Below the pieces are notes generated by a model that was given only the letters and a program-made list of their open reading frames with translations, had not been told where the DNA came from and ran no database searches. Position numbers and translations under genes: made by a program. From JAXGMV01 sp040772085 (GTDB lineage: Bacteria > Chloroflexota > Anaerolineae > Anaerolineales > Anaerolineaceae): a stretch of 64,000 nucleotides of DNA. Shown one piece after another: positions 24,403 to 33,296 of the stretch. Positions within the stretch are counted from its first letter, which is position 1, and each line of letters opens with the position of its first letter. The DNA lies in assembly GCA_040772085.1 (NCBI GenBank), contig JAXGYU010000001.1, forward strand, positions 2,356,001-2,420,000, written 5' to 3'.

Positions 24403-25601
24403 GGGTTTTTCACATACGTATCGAAAAATTCAATTGAGCGTGTGATCGCTTGCACGAAGTGCATGCTGATGTTGTGATTGTCATTTTCGTATTGGTAGTA
24501 CTCATACGTCAAGCCCGCCTGGTTGAGCGCGGCTGCCAGCGTGTCCGACCAGGTGATTGGAACGGTCTCATCCTCAATGCTGTGATGTAGTTGCAAAGGT
24601 CCTGAGAGCTCCGTCAGATAATTATTCGGGCTAAGCGTATCCCAGAAGGCTGGGTTCTCGTCCGGGCTGCCGTACTTGGTGAATATCTCTTCCATCCAGG
24701 GTCTGAACACCTGTCGCCAGCGTTGACCGCCAGGTGCGAGCGGTGTGGCTGGATTGGTTTGTCCCCAGCGTTCCACCAGTCCGTCATAAGGCGTCACCAC
24801 GCCAGCCCAGATCACGCCCGCTTTAATGTCCGGTGAAACTGCCATGGCGCGCAGGGCCAATTGTCCGCCCATGGAGTGTCCCCACATGCCTATCCGCTGG
24901 GGGTCCGCATCGGGGAATGCCTTCATCGACGCGACCGCGTTCAATACGTCCGCGGTGTAGGCGGGGGAGCCATATCCGCCCCCGGCAGGGACTTCGCCCT
25001 CCGACCTGCCATGCCCGCGGTAATCTGGTTTGAGGACAATGTAACTGTTGTTGGCGATGGTATCCACATGCGCGACATAACGTTCGGTGGTGACGTATTG
25101 CGCCGGCGGGATATAACCGTGATTTAAAATAATGACAGGCCAGCCGCTTTCTGGTTTTATACCGGTTGGTACGGTCAGCAATGCATAAATTTTGAAGCCG
25201 TCCGACAAATAGGACGCGATGTGGCGGGTGTAATACGCTCCTGCACCAATGGTCTGTTCAATGATGACCTCGCTGCCCGGGTACGCCACCTGGCGCATGA
25301 CCTCGATCTGCAGCGGATGCGGTTCCAGTGACCATGGGGAGGTCGTCGGCGTGATCGTCGCGGTCGCGCTCGGGAGGGGTGTTATGGATGCCGTAGGTGT
25401 GGGCGTCGATGTTGGGGTTGATGTTTGAACAAAGACTTGCGGCGGCAGCGCCGTATTGCCGGGGCTGGTGTCGGATTGTGGGGCGCAGGCACTCAACAGA
25501 ATCAGGAAAACAACAAATGCCGCCCGAGAGAAGACACTTAATATGTTCGTTTTGATTTTTATGAAATGGAAAATATGAGGAGAGATTGCGCGTTGATCCA
25601 T
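24399..25601 (-). CDS. Exported alpha/beta hydrolase lipoprotein
   Basis: This is a lipoprotein of about 400 residues with a prolyl-oligopeptidase/acetyl-xylan-esterase-like hydrolase domain. The N-terminal hydrophobic segment ends in the lipobox LLSAC. A Thr/Pro/Ser-rich linker follows (about 60-95), a style common in Chloroflexota exported proteins. The catalytic Ser is in GMWGHSMGGQLAL; likely Asp and His lie in HSIEDETVPITW and NDNHNISMHF. The frame reaches 25667, but the ATG at 25601 fits the signal peptide and avoids overlap with the OsmC gene. A G-rich ribosome site abuts it closely, so the start is uncertain. Probably a cell-surface esterase or peptidase; the substrate is unknown. Confidence 0.8.
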   Translation of the reverse strand: MDQRAISPHIFHFIKIKTNILSVFSRAAFVVFLILLSACAPQSDTSPGNTALPPQVFVQTSTPTSTPTPTASITPLPSATATITPTTSPWSLEPHPLQIEVMRQVAYPGSEVIIEQTIGAGAYYTRHIASYLSDGFKIYALLTVPTGIKPESGWPVIILNHGYIPPAQYVTTERYVAHVDTIANNSYIVLKPDYRGHGRSEGEVPAGGGYGSPAYTADVLNAVASMKAFPDADPQRIGMWGHSMGGQLALRAMAVSPDIKAGVIWAGVVTPYDGLVERWGQTNPATPLAPGGQRWRQVFRPWMEEIFTKYGSPDENPAFWDTLSPNNYLTELSGPLQLHHSIEDETVPITWSDTLAAALNQAGLTYEYYQYENDNHNISMHFVQAITRSIEFFDTYVKNP

Positions 25602-25650
25602 CCCCCTTTTTCTTGCGGTATTGCTTCGGGGGATGGACCTGCTTCTCAAG

Positions 25651-26067
25651 CTACAGCAACTTGGCATCCAGCGTCATATCGACCGCTGACAGTGCCTTCG
25701 ATACCGGGCAGCCTGACTTTGCTTGCTCGGCATATTTCTGGAAAGTTGCCTGATCAATCCCAGGTACTTTCCCTTCAGTGACCAATTCGATCTTGGTGAT
25801 CTTTGGGCCTTCACCCAGATGCACCTTTGCTTTGGTGTCGATCCGTTCTGGAACATGTCCGTCTTTCGACAGAATAGCCGAAAGGAACATGGAGAAACAG
25901 CCCGCGTGTGCAGCACCGATAAGCTCTTCCGGGTTCGTTCCCGGGCCAGTTTCAAAGCGGGACGCGTAAGTAAACGGACCCTCAAATGCGCCCGTTCCAA
26001 GGCTCATTTTGCCTTTGCCACCTTTAAGATCACCTTCCCAATACGCTGACGAATTGCTGATTGTCAT
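25651..26067 (-). CDS. osmC: OsmC-family peroxiredoxin
   Basis: This is a 138-residue OsmC/Ohr-family hydroperoxide reductase. The two redox Cys are in GAAHAGCFSMFLSAIL and SGCPVSKAL, and the N-terminal AYWEGDLKGGKGKMSLGTG is typical of OsmC. The ATG at 26067 follows GGGAGGGATT; an ATG five codons upstream is less likely. It reduces organic peroxides using dithiols, which suits an anaerobe meeting occasional oxygen. It stands 50 bases upstream of the hydrolase gene on the same strand. Confidence 0.92.
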   Translation of the reverse strand: MTISNSSAYWEGDLKGGKGKMSLGTGAFEGPFTYASRFETGPGTNPEELIGAAHAGCFSMFLSAILSKDGHVPERIDTKAKVHLGEGPKITKIELVTEGKVPGIDQATFQKYAEQAKSGCPVSKALSAVDMTLDAKLL

Positions 26068-26159
26068 AATCCCTCCCTTCATGAGTAGATTGGTAAGGTC
26101 AGTGTAGCATATTAGAGATTGCAGGTCAAATTTGGAGTAATAATGTCTGGTTTCAGTGA

Positions 26160-27716
26160 CTAAAACTCGCTGCTTCCCAGATAACCACCGGCTTCAGTGT
26201 ACGCGAAAACCTGGATGGCAGCGTCACCGCCCATGGGGCATTGGTACTCACACATGCCGCAGCCAATACAAAATTCCTTGAGCATGTAAGGGCGCTGAAT
26301 GACGACCCGGTCGCCCCGGCCATTGGTCACTTCTGCTTCTTCGAGCTTGATCGCCTTGGTGGGGATTGGACAGGCTTCTTCACATACAATACAGTCGATG
26401 TTGTACGCCCACGGCAGACAGCGGTCACGGTCTATGCGCGCCAGACCGATTGTCACGTGCCGTTTTTCTTCAAGCGTCAGCTTGGGGATGGCGCTGGTCG
26501 GGCAGGCGGTTCCGCACGCCGCGCAGTTGTAGCTGCAATAGCCGATCCTTGGCTCGAGACGGGGCGTCATCAGGTTGCGCCAACCGCCTTCCGTCAGGCT
26601 GGCTTGCAAGCCCTGCGTTGGACAAACCCGGACGCATAAATTGCAGCGGATACACAACTGCTCAAATTTCTGCAGGTCGAGCACTGGTGGACGGATCAGC
26701 CTGGCTGACTGGTGTTTTGTAATCGGTTCTGCGAGCGCCAGCGCTGCCCATGCGGCTGACGCACCGAGAACCTTCAGCGCGTCCCTGCGGGTAGGGTCGT
26801 AGTTGTGCTTGGGGATTGCGGCTGGCTTAAGCTGAAATTGAAATGATGTGCTAGAAGGCGGGCAGCCCGCCACGCAATCGTAGCAGACGATGCATTCAGC
26901 CGGGTCGCTGGCGTAATCACGGTCAGGATCGATCGTCGCGGTTGGGCAGATTCGGCTGCAATGCCCGCAAGCGGTACAACTGTTATCGACTATGCGCTTG
27001 AATGGAGCGACGCGAGCCATGAGACCAAGCAGGGAGCCAAGCGGGCAAAGGTACCGGCACCAGAATCGTTCTGCAATCCAGTTCAGCCCCAACACCGCGA
27101 TAAAAGCTAACGCAATCGGTACTGCCAGTTCATGTACCGGGCGCAGATCACGAAACAGCGGGAAGACGATGCTTTTGTGAATGGCGTCCAGTGCCGGCCA
27201 TAAGCTGTCGAATTGATATAAAAACTGCTCGATCCCATACACCGCAGCGCTGAGCGCAGGCCAGACCGCGTTTGCCAGAGTCCGTGTCAGAAGCGTGATC
27301 GGATCAAAGATCATCAGGCTCTGATTGCCCAGAATAGCCGCGCCAACGAGGAAGATCAAGAGTAAATACTTAACAATTCTCCAGCGAGTTGAGATGGCTT
27401 GTGCTTTCTTTGTTTTATGCAGGCGTTTGGGCTTGAACAGGTCGAGTACTGTTCCCAGCGGGCATAGCCAGCCGCACCAGACCCTGCCAAAGAGCAATGT
27501 CAGAACTACTGTGATGCCAGCCAGGCTGAAAGCAGCAATCAAAGTCTTGCCGGCCAGCATGGCTGTCAGACCAGCCAGCGGGTCAAGCCGGTAAAACAGG
27601 TCGGTCACGCCTGGGATCGGGTTCGTCAGCGTCGCGAATACGAACGCAATGAGGAAGAAGATCAGCGCGATGTATTGGGTTATTCGACGTAAGAGCGTTA
27701 TCGTTCGAGGGGGCAA
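26160..27716 (-). CDS. NapH/NapG-like membrane polyferredoxin fusion
   Basis: This is a 518-residue protein that joins two parts. The N-terminal half (1-290) resembles NapH/MauN: several membrane helices, the double CGWLCPLG and CRYLCPLG motifs, and two [4Fe-4S] sites (CTACGHCSRICP, CIVCYDCVAGCP). The second half starts with a Tat-like TRRDALKVLG segment followed by a hydrophobic stretch and carries four more Cys clusters (CIRCNLCVRVCP, CSYNCAACGTACP, CIVCEEACP, CIGCGMCEYQCP), like NapG/MauM. It probably takes electrons from quinol or passes them across the membrane. The start is TTG at 27716 with AGGAGG four bases upstream. The Tat-type DUF362 lipoprotein gene upstream ends nine bases away and is likely its partner. 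Confidence 0.85.
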   Translation of the reverse strand: MPPRTITLLRRITQYIALIFFLIAFVFATLTNPIPGVTDLFYRLDPLAGLTAMLAGKTLIAAFSLAGITVVLTLLFGRVWCGWLCPLGTVLDLFKPKRLHKTKKAQAISTRWRIVKYLLLIFLVGAAILGNQSLMIFDPITLLTRTLANAVWPALSAAVYGIEQFLYQFDSLWPALDAIHKSIVFPLFRDLRPVHELAVPIALAFIAVLGLNWIAERFWCRYLCPLGSLLGLMARVAPFKRIVDNSCTACGHCSRICPTATIDPDRDYASDPAECIVCYDCVAGCPPSSTSFQFQLKPAAIPKHNYDPTRRDALKVLGASAAWAALALAEPITKHQSARLIRPPVLDLQKFEQLCIRCNLCVRVCPTQGLQASLTEGGWRNLMTPRLEPRIGYCSYNCAACGTACPTSAIPKLTLEEKRHVTIGLARIDRDRCLPWAYNIDCIVCEEACPIPTKAIKLEEAEVTNGRGDRVVIQRPYMLKEFCIGCGMCEYQCPMGGDAAIQVFAYTEAGGYLGSSEF

Positions 27717-27724
27717 GAATCCTC

Positions 27725-28750
27725 CTAAATCGTCAGTTCCTCAACTTTAATCGTCGTCAAATCCATCACGCCAAGGCCACGTGACGCTGCGTTGGCGATG
27801 TAAGGCACGTCTGCGCCGGTCAGCCCCAGCAATGTCGCCGCGTAAGCATCAGCAGCGACGATGTCATGGCTGGCGATGACCCTATTGTTCATCATGACAT
27901 CATCCAGATTCCCGCCAGTTGGGCCGTGGCGCATCAATGTCCTGACCGCGTCGACGACTATCAGGCCGGGTCTGACAACACTGACCAGGTCCGGAATACG
28001 CTGGGTCATGTCAGCATGGATTCCGCCGCGGTTCTGGATCACCCCCAGCAGGTTCTTGCAGCCCACGGTCACCCGGGCGCTGCTATGGTGTTTGGCGATG
28101 GGCACATCGATCAGCAGGTCGCAGTTCAGCACGTCCTGGTAGATGGGCCATTCCTTGATAGACGTACCCTCCGGGATGGTAGTGGAGCGGAACTTGTTGG
28201 GATTCATCAGCTCCATCTCGCCGCCTGCCGAGGCAACTGCATCGGCGATGCCGCTCTTGGCATAGGCGCTTTCGGCTGATCCGCCGAATGGAAAGTCCAT
28301 CACACGCACCCGTCTGGCGCCAGCACCAAGCGCTAGCTTGACAAGCATGGCGACAACAACCGGATTCGTCGTCGCGCCATATTCGTAGGGGTGGTAATCG
28401 GTGCAAATGTTGGGCTTGATGATGACATCAAATCCTGATTTGACGAACCTTTCAATCCCTCCGATCGATTTCAGAGCGGCTTCGGTGATCGCCGCGGGAT
28501 CACTGCCATGGACGATAGACATATAGGCGGCTTGCGGCGGAGGACTCGTCGGCGCGCTCGTGCTCGAGGATGTTGGGTTGGCAGAGGCGGAAGTGACCGC
28601 TGTTGGCTCTGCACTCGGCACTCTCATGGGTGATTGCGTCACAATTGAGCTGGTAGGCGTCAGCTCGGTGCTCGTGCAGGCAGCTAAAGCAGCCGCCGAG
28701 GATGCGGCCATCCAGGTTAGGAGTTCTCGTCGTGTAAGATACTTTTTCAT
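27725..28750 (-). CDS. DUF362-domain protein with Tat-type lipoprotein signal
   Basis: This is a 341-residue exported protein with a DUF362 domain. The N-terminus MKKYLTRRELL with a hydrophobic stretch ending in LAAC suggests a twin-arginine lipoprotein signal, followed by a Ser/Thr/Pro-rich linker to about residue 75. The DUF362 part shows VIIKPNICTDYHPYEYGATTNP, VRVMDFPFGGSAESAYAKSG, LLIDVPIAKHHSSARVTVGCKNLLG and HDIVAADAYAATLLG. Its role is unknown; DUF362 proteins are often fused to or encoded beside ferredoxins. The ATG at 28750 has AGGAGAATCCC upstream, better than the in-frame start at 28804. It precedes the polyferredoxin gene and is probably co-transcribed with it. Confidence 0.85.
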   Translation of the reverse strand: MKKYLTRRELLTWMAASSAAALAACTSTELTPTSSIVTQSPMRVPSAEPTAVTSASANPTSSSTSAPTSPPPQAAYMSIVHGSDPAAITEAALKSIGGIERFVKSGFDVIIKPNICTDYHPYEYGATTNPVVVAMLVKLALGAGARRVRVMDFPFGGSAESAYAKSGIADAVASAGGEMELMNPNKFRSTTIPEGTSIKEWPIYQDVLNCDLLIDVPIAKHHSSARVTVGCKNLLGVIQNRGGIHADMTQRIPDLVSVVRPGLIVVDAVRTLMRHGPTGGNLDDVMMNNRVIASHDIVAADAYAATLLGLTGADVPYIANAASRGLGVMDLTTIKVEELTI

Positions 28751-28859
28751 GGGATTCTCCTGACAAGACCCATCACGCGTGTTACTCGGGGTTACTATTT
28801 TCAAAGGAGAATGGGCAGGTTAACGCGATAAAGGAATTGATTTCTGAGTATTCCTTATC

Positions 28860-28880
28860 ATTGTAATCTGATTTTACAAT
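28860..28880. promoter_or_regulatory. Inverted repeat ATTGTAA-N7-TTACAAT upstream of DUF362 operon
   Basis: A perfect 7-bp palindrome with a 7-base spacer lies about 110 bases upstream of the DUF362 start. It resembles a dimeric regulator site. The leader of the aldehyde oxidoreductase gene has a shorter relative (ATTGT-N6-ACAAT). The regulator is unknown. Confidence 0.4.
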
Positions 28881-28906
28881 CCGATTTGATGCGTCGGTGC
28901 ATTAAA

Positions 28907-28930
28907 AAACGCCTGGACCTCCAGGCGTTT
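28907..28930 (-). terminator. Terminator of the ferritin-like gene
   Basis: AAACGCCTGG and CCAGGCGTTT pair as a 10-bp stem (28907-28916, 28921-28930). On the minus strand it ends in TTTTTTAAT, the classic rho-independent form, 21 bases past the ferritin-like stop codon. Confidence 0.8.
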
Positions 28931-28951
28931 CGTCAGGCTCAGTGTGTGGTT

Positions 28952-29443
28952 TTAGAAGGGTGCGAATTGCTGGTCAGACCAGTATTCGTTGCGGAACTGC
29001 TCGTATAACTTGCTGAATTGCAAATAATGCTGATTTTCCCATTTCACCAAGGTGTCAAATAGTGTGAGCAATCTCGGGTCACCGCCGACCAGGTCTTTGC
29101 ATTTGGTATAGAATTCGACGGCATCCTTTTCCATTTGCATGCCAATTTTGTATACCGACATCGAAAGTCCGAGTTCTGCTTTGTCGACCTTACCCCATTT
29201 GTAAATCTCAGGATTGGGTAGCTTGACTTGCGTGTAATCGGTAGTTTCAAGTTTCTCATCTTTCAGGGCTGCCATTTCCTTCTTGATGTAATCCTGATGG
29301 ATCACCTCTTCGGCCGCCAGTTCGAGCAGCGAATTGCGGGCATCCTCGGAATGTGCCTGCGTTGCTGCCAGTTCATAAAATTTCTGACCTTCAACTTCAT
29401 TCAGTAGTGCTGTTTTAAAAATTTCTGCTAACTCAGCATTCAT
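28952..29443 (-). CDS. Ferritin-like/rubrerythrin-type diiron protein
   Basis: This is a 163-residue four-helix protein of the rubrerythrin/ferritin-like group without a rubredoxin domain. Likely diiron ligands are in NEVEGQKFYELAA, LAAEEVIHQDYI, MEKDAVEFY and KWENQHYLQF. It may reduce peroxide or handle iron. The ATG at 29443 follows GGAGGGAACCC. It has its own promoter and terminator, so it is a single-gene unit. Confidence 0.85.
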   Translation of the reverse strand: MNAELAEIFKTALLNEVEGQKFYELAATQAHSEDARNSLLELAAEEVIHQDYIKKEMAALKDEKLETTDYTQVKLPNPEIYKWGKVDKAELGLSMSVYKIGMQMEKDAVEFYTKCKDLVGGDPRLLTLFDTLVKWENQHYLQFSKLYEQFRNEYWSDQQFAPF

Positions 29444-29486
29444 GGGTTCCCTCCAATTTAATCAGAAGCTGGTAGTGCCTGAATTA

Positions 29487-29514
29487 ATTATATAGGTTTC
29501 CGGCGGGCAGGCAA
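29487..29514 (-). promoter_or_regulatory. Promoter of the ferritin-like gene
   Basis: On the minus strand TTGCCT (29514-29509), a 16-base spacer and TATAAT (29492-29487) lie 44 bases before the ATG at 29443. Confidence 0.6.
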
Positions 29515-29580
29515 TGTGTGGATATATGGCTAATTGTCACGATTCTGATGTGATTGTCAAAGTGTAGGATAATTATTACG

Positions 29581-31362
29581 ATGACCGACGTATCCAGCGG
29601 GGACAGTTCGATTTCTAAACGCACAGTACTCATGGAATATCTGGCAGTACTGCTGGTGACAGGTGTGTTCCTGTTGAGTGTTTTCCCAGTATGGGAAGTG
29701 GGCTTGCAGATACCACTTGTGAATTATTCCTGGGACACACTATCCAACGCATACGATATAAAATCAGTTATTGATACCGGTTGGGTGTTCGGGAATCCAT
29801 ATGTAGGGGCTCCATATGGAACAAATTTACTAGATTTCCCAGCCAGCAATTCATTGCATTATGCTTTTTTTTTCTTCATCTCACGATTTTCTTCAAAGCC
29901 ATTCACGATTTATAACCTTTATTACTATCTCGGATACATCCTTGCTGCTCTCAGCGCTTATTACGTACTCAGGCGCTTGGGAATAGCATTTTTTATTGCC
30001 TTACCTGGTGCGCTGGCATTCGCGTTCTTACCGTACCATTTACAACGCTATTCACACCTCTATCTGGCGTCTTACTACATGCTGCCACTTTGCTTGCTGA
30101 TTTTTTATGAAACAAGCGCTCGATCTTTCCATTTTTTTACTCGGACAGAAAATGTTCGAAAGTGGCGTATAAACTACCGTGACCGGCGATTGTTCCCTTA
30201 TATATTTATTTGCCTATTCACGGCTTCATCAGGTGTGTATTACGGTTTTTTCATGGTTCTAGTCGGACTGTTTTGCTCGATCTATTTATTAATCATGGAT
30301 GCAAGAGAACGGTCTTATGCGCGAACAGTGAATACCTTTTTAGCAACCTTACTGGTATTTTCGTTTGTCATGGCGAATTTAGCACCTTATATGCTTTACC
30401 GAAAAGTTAACGGTGAACCAGAGGCGCCGGTTGGGCAAAGACTCTGGATGGAAACAGACGCGCAAGGACTAAATATCACCCGCATGTTTTTGCCAAGCTC
30501 CCTGCATCGTGTGCCTGCCCTAAGGGATATTACCCAACGGTATGAAAAATCTGCCATTCTTGTCAATGAAGGTGGCTCTGCATCACTTGGATTATTCGGG
30601 GTTTTGGGCTTATTGACTTCCGTTTTCATGCTTCTCTTTGGACCAAAAAAATTCAATCTGATAAAAAAGTCAGGGACCCTCATCATTTTTTGCATATTGG
30701 TCGGTACGATTGGGGGACTAGGCAGTTTATTTTCGTACCTGGTAAACCCCAGTATGCGGTCGTTAAACAGGCTGAGCGTGATCATAGCGTTTTTATCGAT
30801 CGTAAGTTTAACAATTTTATTAAACTATTTATTTGACCTATATAGGGGCAGGTATAAAGTTACGTTCACATGGCTAACCCTGGCAGCCATGCTTTCGCTC
30901 GTTTGGGTAGACCAAGTCTATTATTTAAACCTCAAGCCAACCAACGAAAACCTAAGATATCTATATTTCGATGACCTGGAGTTCGCACAAAAGATTCAAA
31001 TGGAAATGCAACCAGGATCAAAGATATTTCAATTGCCATACATGTACTTTCCGGAATTTGGGGTCGCTAATGTAGTTACTGATTATGATCTCTTCAAGCC
31101 TTATTTGTACACCTCCGGTTTATACTGGAGCTATGGAGGGGTAAGAGGGCGAGACTCAAGTCAGTTTGCTGAGAAAACTTCTCAATTGCCGGTCGATAAA
31201 ATGTTAGAAGTGCTGAAAAGAGAAGGTTTCTCAGGCATCTATATCGATAGGTTAGGATATAAAGATTTTGGAAAAGCCTTAGATCTTGAATTGCGGTCAC
31301 GACTGAGCATATCTCCGATTATTCGTTATGATCAGAGGTGTGCGTTCTATTTTCTGGACTAG
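29581..31362 (+). CDS. Large GT-C-like membrane protein, copy 1
   Basis: This is a membrane protein of about 593 residues with a dozen or so hydrophobic helices and a C-terminal extracytoplasmic-looking domain of about 120 residues. The first loop carries NPYVGAPYGTNLLDFPAS, the position where GT-C glycosyltransferases hold an acidic catalytic residue, and a later segment reads FLPYHLQRYSHLYLASYYMLP. This suggests a polyprenyl-phosphate-sugar transferase or YfhO-like protein, but it is not a secure match. The ATG at 29581 is preferred over an upstream TTG (29554). The gene is visibly AT-richer than the flanks. A close paralogue follows at 31472. Confidence 0.7.
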   Translation: MTDVSSGDSSISKRTVLMEYLAVLLVTGVFLLSVFPVWEVGLQIPLVNYSWDTLSNAYDIKSVIDTGWVFGNPYVGAPYGTNLLDFPASNSLHYAFFFFISRFSSKPFTIYNLYYYLGYILAALSAYYVLRRLGIAFFIALPGALAFAFLPYHLQRYSHLYLASYYMLPLCLLIFYETSARSFHFFTRTENVRKWRINYRDRRLFPYIFICLFTASSGVYYGFFMVLVGLFCSIYLLIMDARERSYARTVNTFLATLLVFSFVMANLAPYMLYRKVNGEPEAPVGQRLWMETDAQGLNITRMFLPSSLHRVPALRDITQRYEKSAILVNEGGSASLGLFGVLGLLTSVFMLLFGPKKFNLIKKSGTLIIFCILVGTIGGLGSLFSYLVNPSMRSLNRLSVIIAFLSIVSLTILLNYLFDLYRGRYKVTFTWLTLAAMLSLVWVDQVYYLNLKPTNENLRYLYFDDLEFAQKIQMEMQPGSKIFQLPYMYFPEFGVANVVTDYDLFKPYLYTSGLYWSYGGVRGRDSSQFAEKTSQLPVDKMLEVLKREGFSGIYIDRLGYKDFGKALDLELRSRLSISPIIRYDQRCAFYFLD

Positions 31363-31381
31363 CTCCTGATAAATCAGGAGC
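31362..31381 (+). repeat. Hairpin after the first GT-C-like gene
   Basis: GCTCCTGAT (31362-31370) and ATCAGGAGC (31373-31381) form a 9-bp inverted repeat starting on the last base of the stop codon. No T-run follows, so it is a weak terminator or stability hairpin between the tandem paralogues. Confidence 0.45.
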
Positions 31382-31471
31382 AATGGCTATAGATTTTATA
31401 GTTACCTCATTGCGGCTATTTATTTTTTAATTTGATTCATAGCGTTAGGCAGTAATATTGGAGCTTTGTAG

Positions 31472-33259
31472 ATGGTTCTAAACCAAATGAGAGACGGCAA
31501 AAAGCAACTAATCACAGGCTTGGTTGAATATGCAGTTGTTTTTTTGGTCACCGGGGTATTCTTGGTGAGTGTCTTTCCAATTTGGAAATTAAAACTGCAA
31601 ATTCCATTATTGCAATACTCCTGGGACGCATTATTCTCCGCCTATAGCTTTAAAGCAATCATTGATAATGGTTGGGTTTACAGTAATCCGTACATCGGCG
31701 CGCCATATGGTTCAAATCTGCTGGATTTTCCAGGCAGCGATTCCCTTCATTATGCAATCGCATTTATCATTTCACGAGCCACCAGTAAAACATTTACTGT
31801 ATACAACATTTATTACTACCTGGGTTTTTTCCTGACAAGTGTCAGCTCGTTTTATGTTCTCAGAAAGTTGAACATCAATTTCATCATTGCATTGCCAGTT
31901 GCGATTGCATACTCCTTTTTGCCATATCATTTTCTACGGTACGAACATATTTATCTGGCTTCCTATTTCATGCTGCCACTTTGTTTATGGCTGTATTACG
32001 TGATTAGCACAGGTGAATGGCACATCATCAACAACAACAACAAAGAAGGATCGAGCAATAACTCCTATAGGATTGAAAAATCTAAACTCGCGCCTATTTT
32101 GCTGATATGTCTGTTTACTGCATCGTCTGGGATATATTACAGTGTGTTCATGATCATGGTCGGATTCTTCGCCTGGTTCTACTATCTGATTAGCGAAAGA
32201 GAACAAAGATTACGACTTAAGTCTATGAACATGGGCTTGGTAGCTTTGCTGATTTTCACATTTACATTAGCGAATTTGGCTCCGTCGATCCTTTATCGTT
32301 CCGTTAATGGCCCCCCTTCAACGCCAGTCGCTGAACGCTTGTGGACAGAAGCGGATACTCATGGTCTGAAAATTGCCAGCTTGTTATTACCCAGTCCTCT
32401 CCATCGAATCAGGAGTTTACGTGACATCACAACGCGTTATAACGAGTCAGCGCTATTGGTTTTTGATACAAAAGCCGCTCCGCTGGGCTTGCTCGGTGTA
32501 TTGGGGTTGATGATCTCAATGTGGTTTTTACTTTTTGGCAGTGAACAAGACCGCCCGATAAAGAAGTTTGGCGTCATTAATTTGCTCTGCATTTTCATCG
32601 CCACGATTGGCGGTTTTGGGAGTATGTTTGCTTTTCTGGTCAATCCTAGCCTACGTGCCTTCAACCGCATCAGCGTCGTGATTGGTTTTGTCAGCCTCGC
32701 TGCTTTTGCGTTGTTGGTAAATAGTTTTGTAAATAGCAAGAGGTTGACGGGGAAGCCAGTAGTCTCGGGTTTGATACTAGCATTGCTCTTATTCGTGGTC
32801 TGGTTTGATCAAGCATATTTTCCTGATTTCCAGGAGATGTATCAAGACCATACATTACGTTATCTTGCAGATGTACAATATGCTCGACAAATTGAGGAGA
32901 AAGTGCAGAAGGGTGCACTTGTATTCCAATTACCTTATATGCAATTTCCAGAAAATGGCCAATTGAATGGCATGTTTGATTATAACCACTTCCGACCATA
33001 CCTTTATACGACTGGACTCCACTGGAGTTATGGTGGTGTAAAAGGGAGGGCGTCTGCGATTTTTGCCGAGGAAACGTCACAGCTTCCTGCAGATCAAATG
33101 GTAAAAGCGTTGAAGGATGAAGGCTTCTCAGCAATTTCAATTGACCGACGTGGTTATCAGGACAATGGAACATCGATTGAAGCAGCATTAAAAATCGCGT
33201 TGGGGGCGGATCCAATCTATAGCTATGACCAGCGATACTTATTTTTCTTAATCAAGTGA
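31472..33259 (+). CDS. Large GT-C-like membrane protein, copy 2
   Basis: This 595-residue protein is collinear with the one before it from end to end: the same NPYIGAPYGSNLLDFPGS loop, FLPYHFLRYEHIYLASYFMLP, SGIYYSVFMIMVGFF, LAPSILYRSVNG, and the C-terminal GLHWSYGGVKGR and AISIDRRGYQDNG. An Asn/Gly/Ser-rich insertion near residues 190-200 is unique to this copy. GGAG precedes the ATG. The two are a tandem duplication that has diverged considerably, which suggests two sugar or acceptor specificities. The function is inferred from topology only. Confidence 0.7.
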   Translation: MVLNQMRDGKKQLITGLVEYAVVFLVTGVFLVSVFPIWKLKLQIPLLQYSWDALFSAYSFKAIIDNGWVYSNPYIGAPYGSNLLDFPGSDSLHYAIAFIISRATSKTFTVYNIYYYLGFFLTSVSSFYVLRKLNINFIIALPVAIAYSFLPYHFLRYEHIYLASYFMLPLCLWLYYVISTGEWHIINNNNKEGSSNNSYRIEKSKLAPILLICLFTASSGIYYSVFMIMVGFFAWFYYLISEREQRLRLKSMNMGLVALLIFTFTLANLAPSILYRSVNGPPSTPVAERLWTEADTHGLKIASLLLPSPLHRIRSLRDITTRYNESALLVFDTKAAPLGLLGVLGLMISMWFLLFGSEQDRPIKKFGVINLLCIFIATIGGFGSMFAFLVNPSLRAFNRISVVIGFVSLAAFALLVNSFVNSKRLTGKPVVSGLILALLLFVVWFDQAYFPDFQEMYQDHTLRYLADVQYARQIEEKVQKGALVFQLPYMQFPENGQLNGMFDYNHFRPYLYTTGLHWSYGGVKGRASAIFAEETSQLPADQMVKALKDEGFSAISIDRRGYQDNGTSIEAALKIALGADPIYSYDQRYLFFLIK

Positions 33260-33296
33260 ACGATTAGCAGGTCTTGCATGCAATAAAGGTTTAAAG

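Noticed and set aside
25340..25440. Possible tandem repeat in the hydrolase gene
   Set aside because: The repetition is a Thr/Pro linker coded by varied codons, not a DNA-level repeat array.
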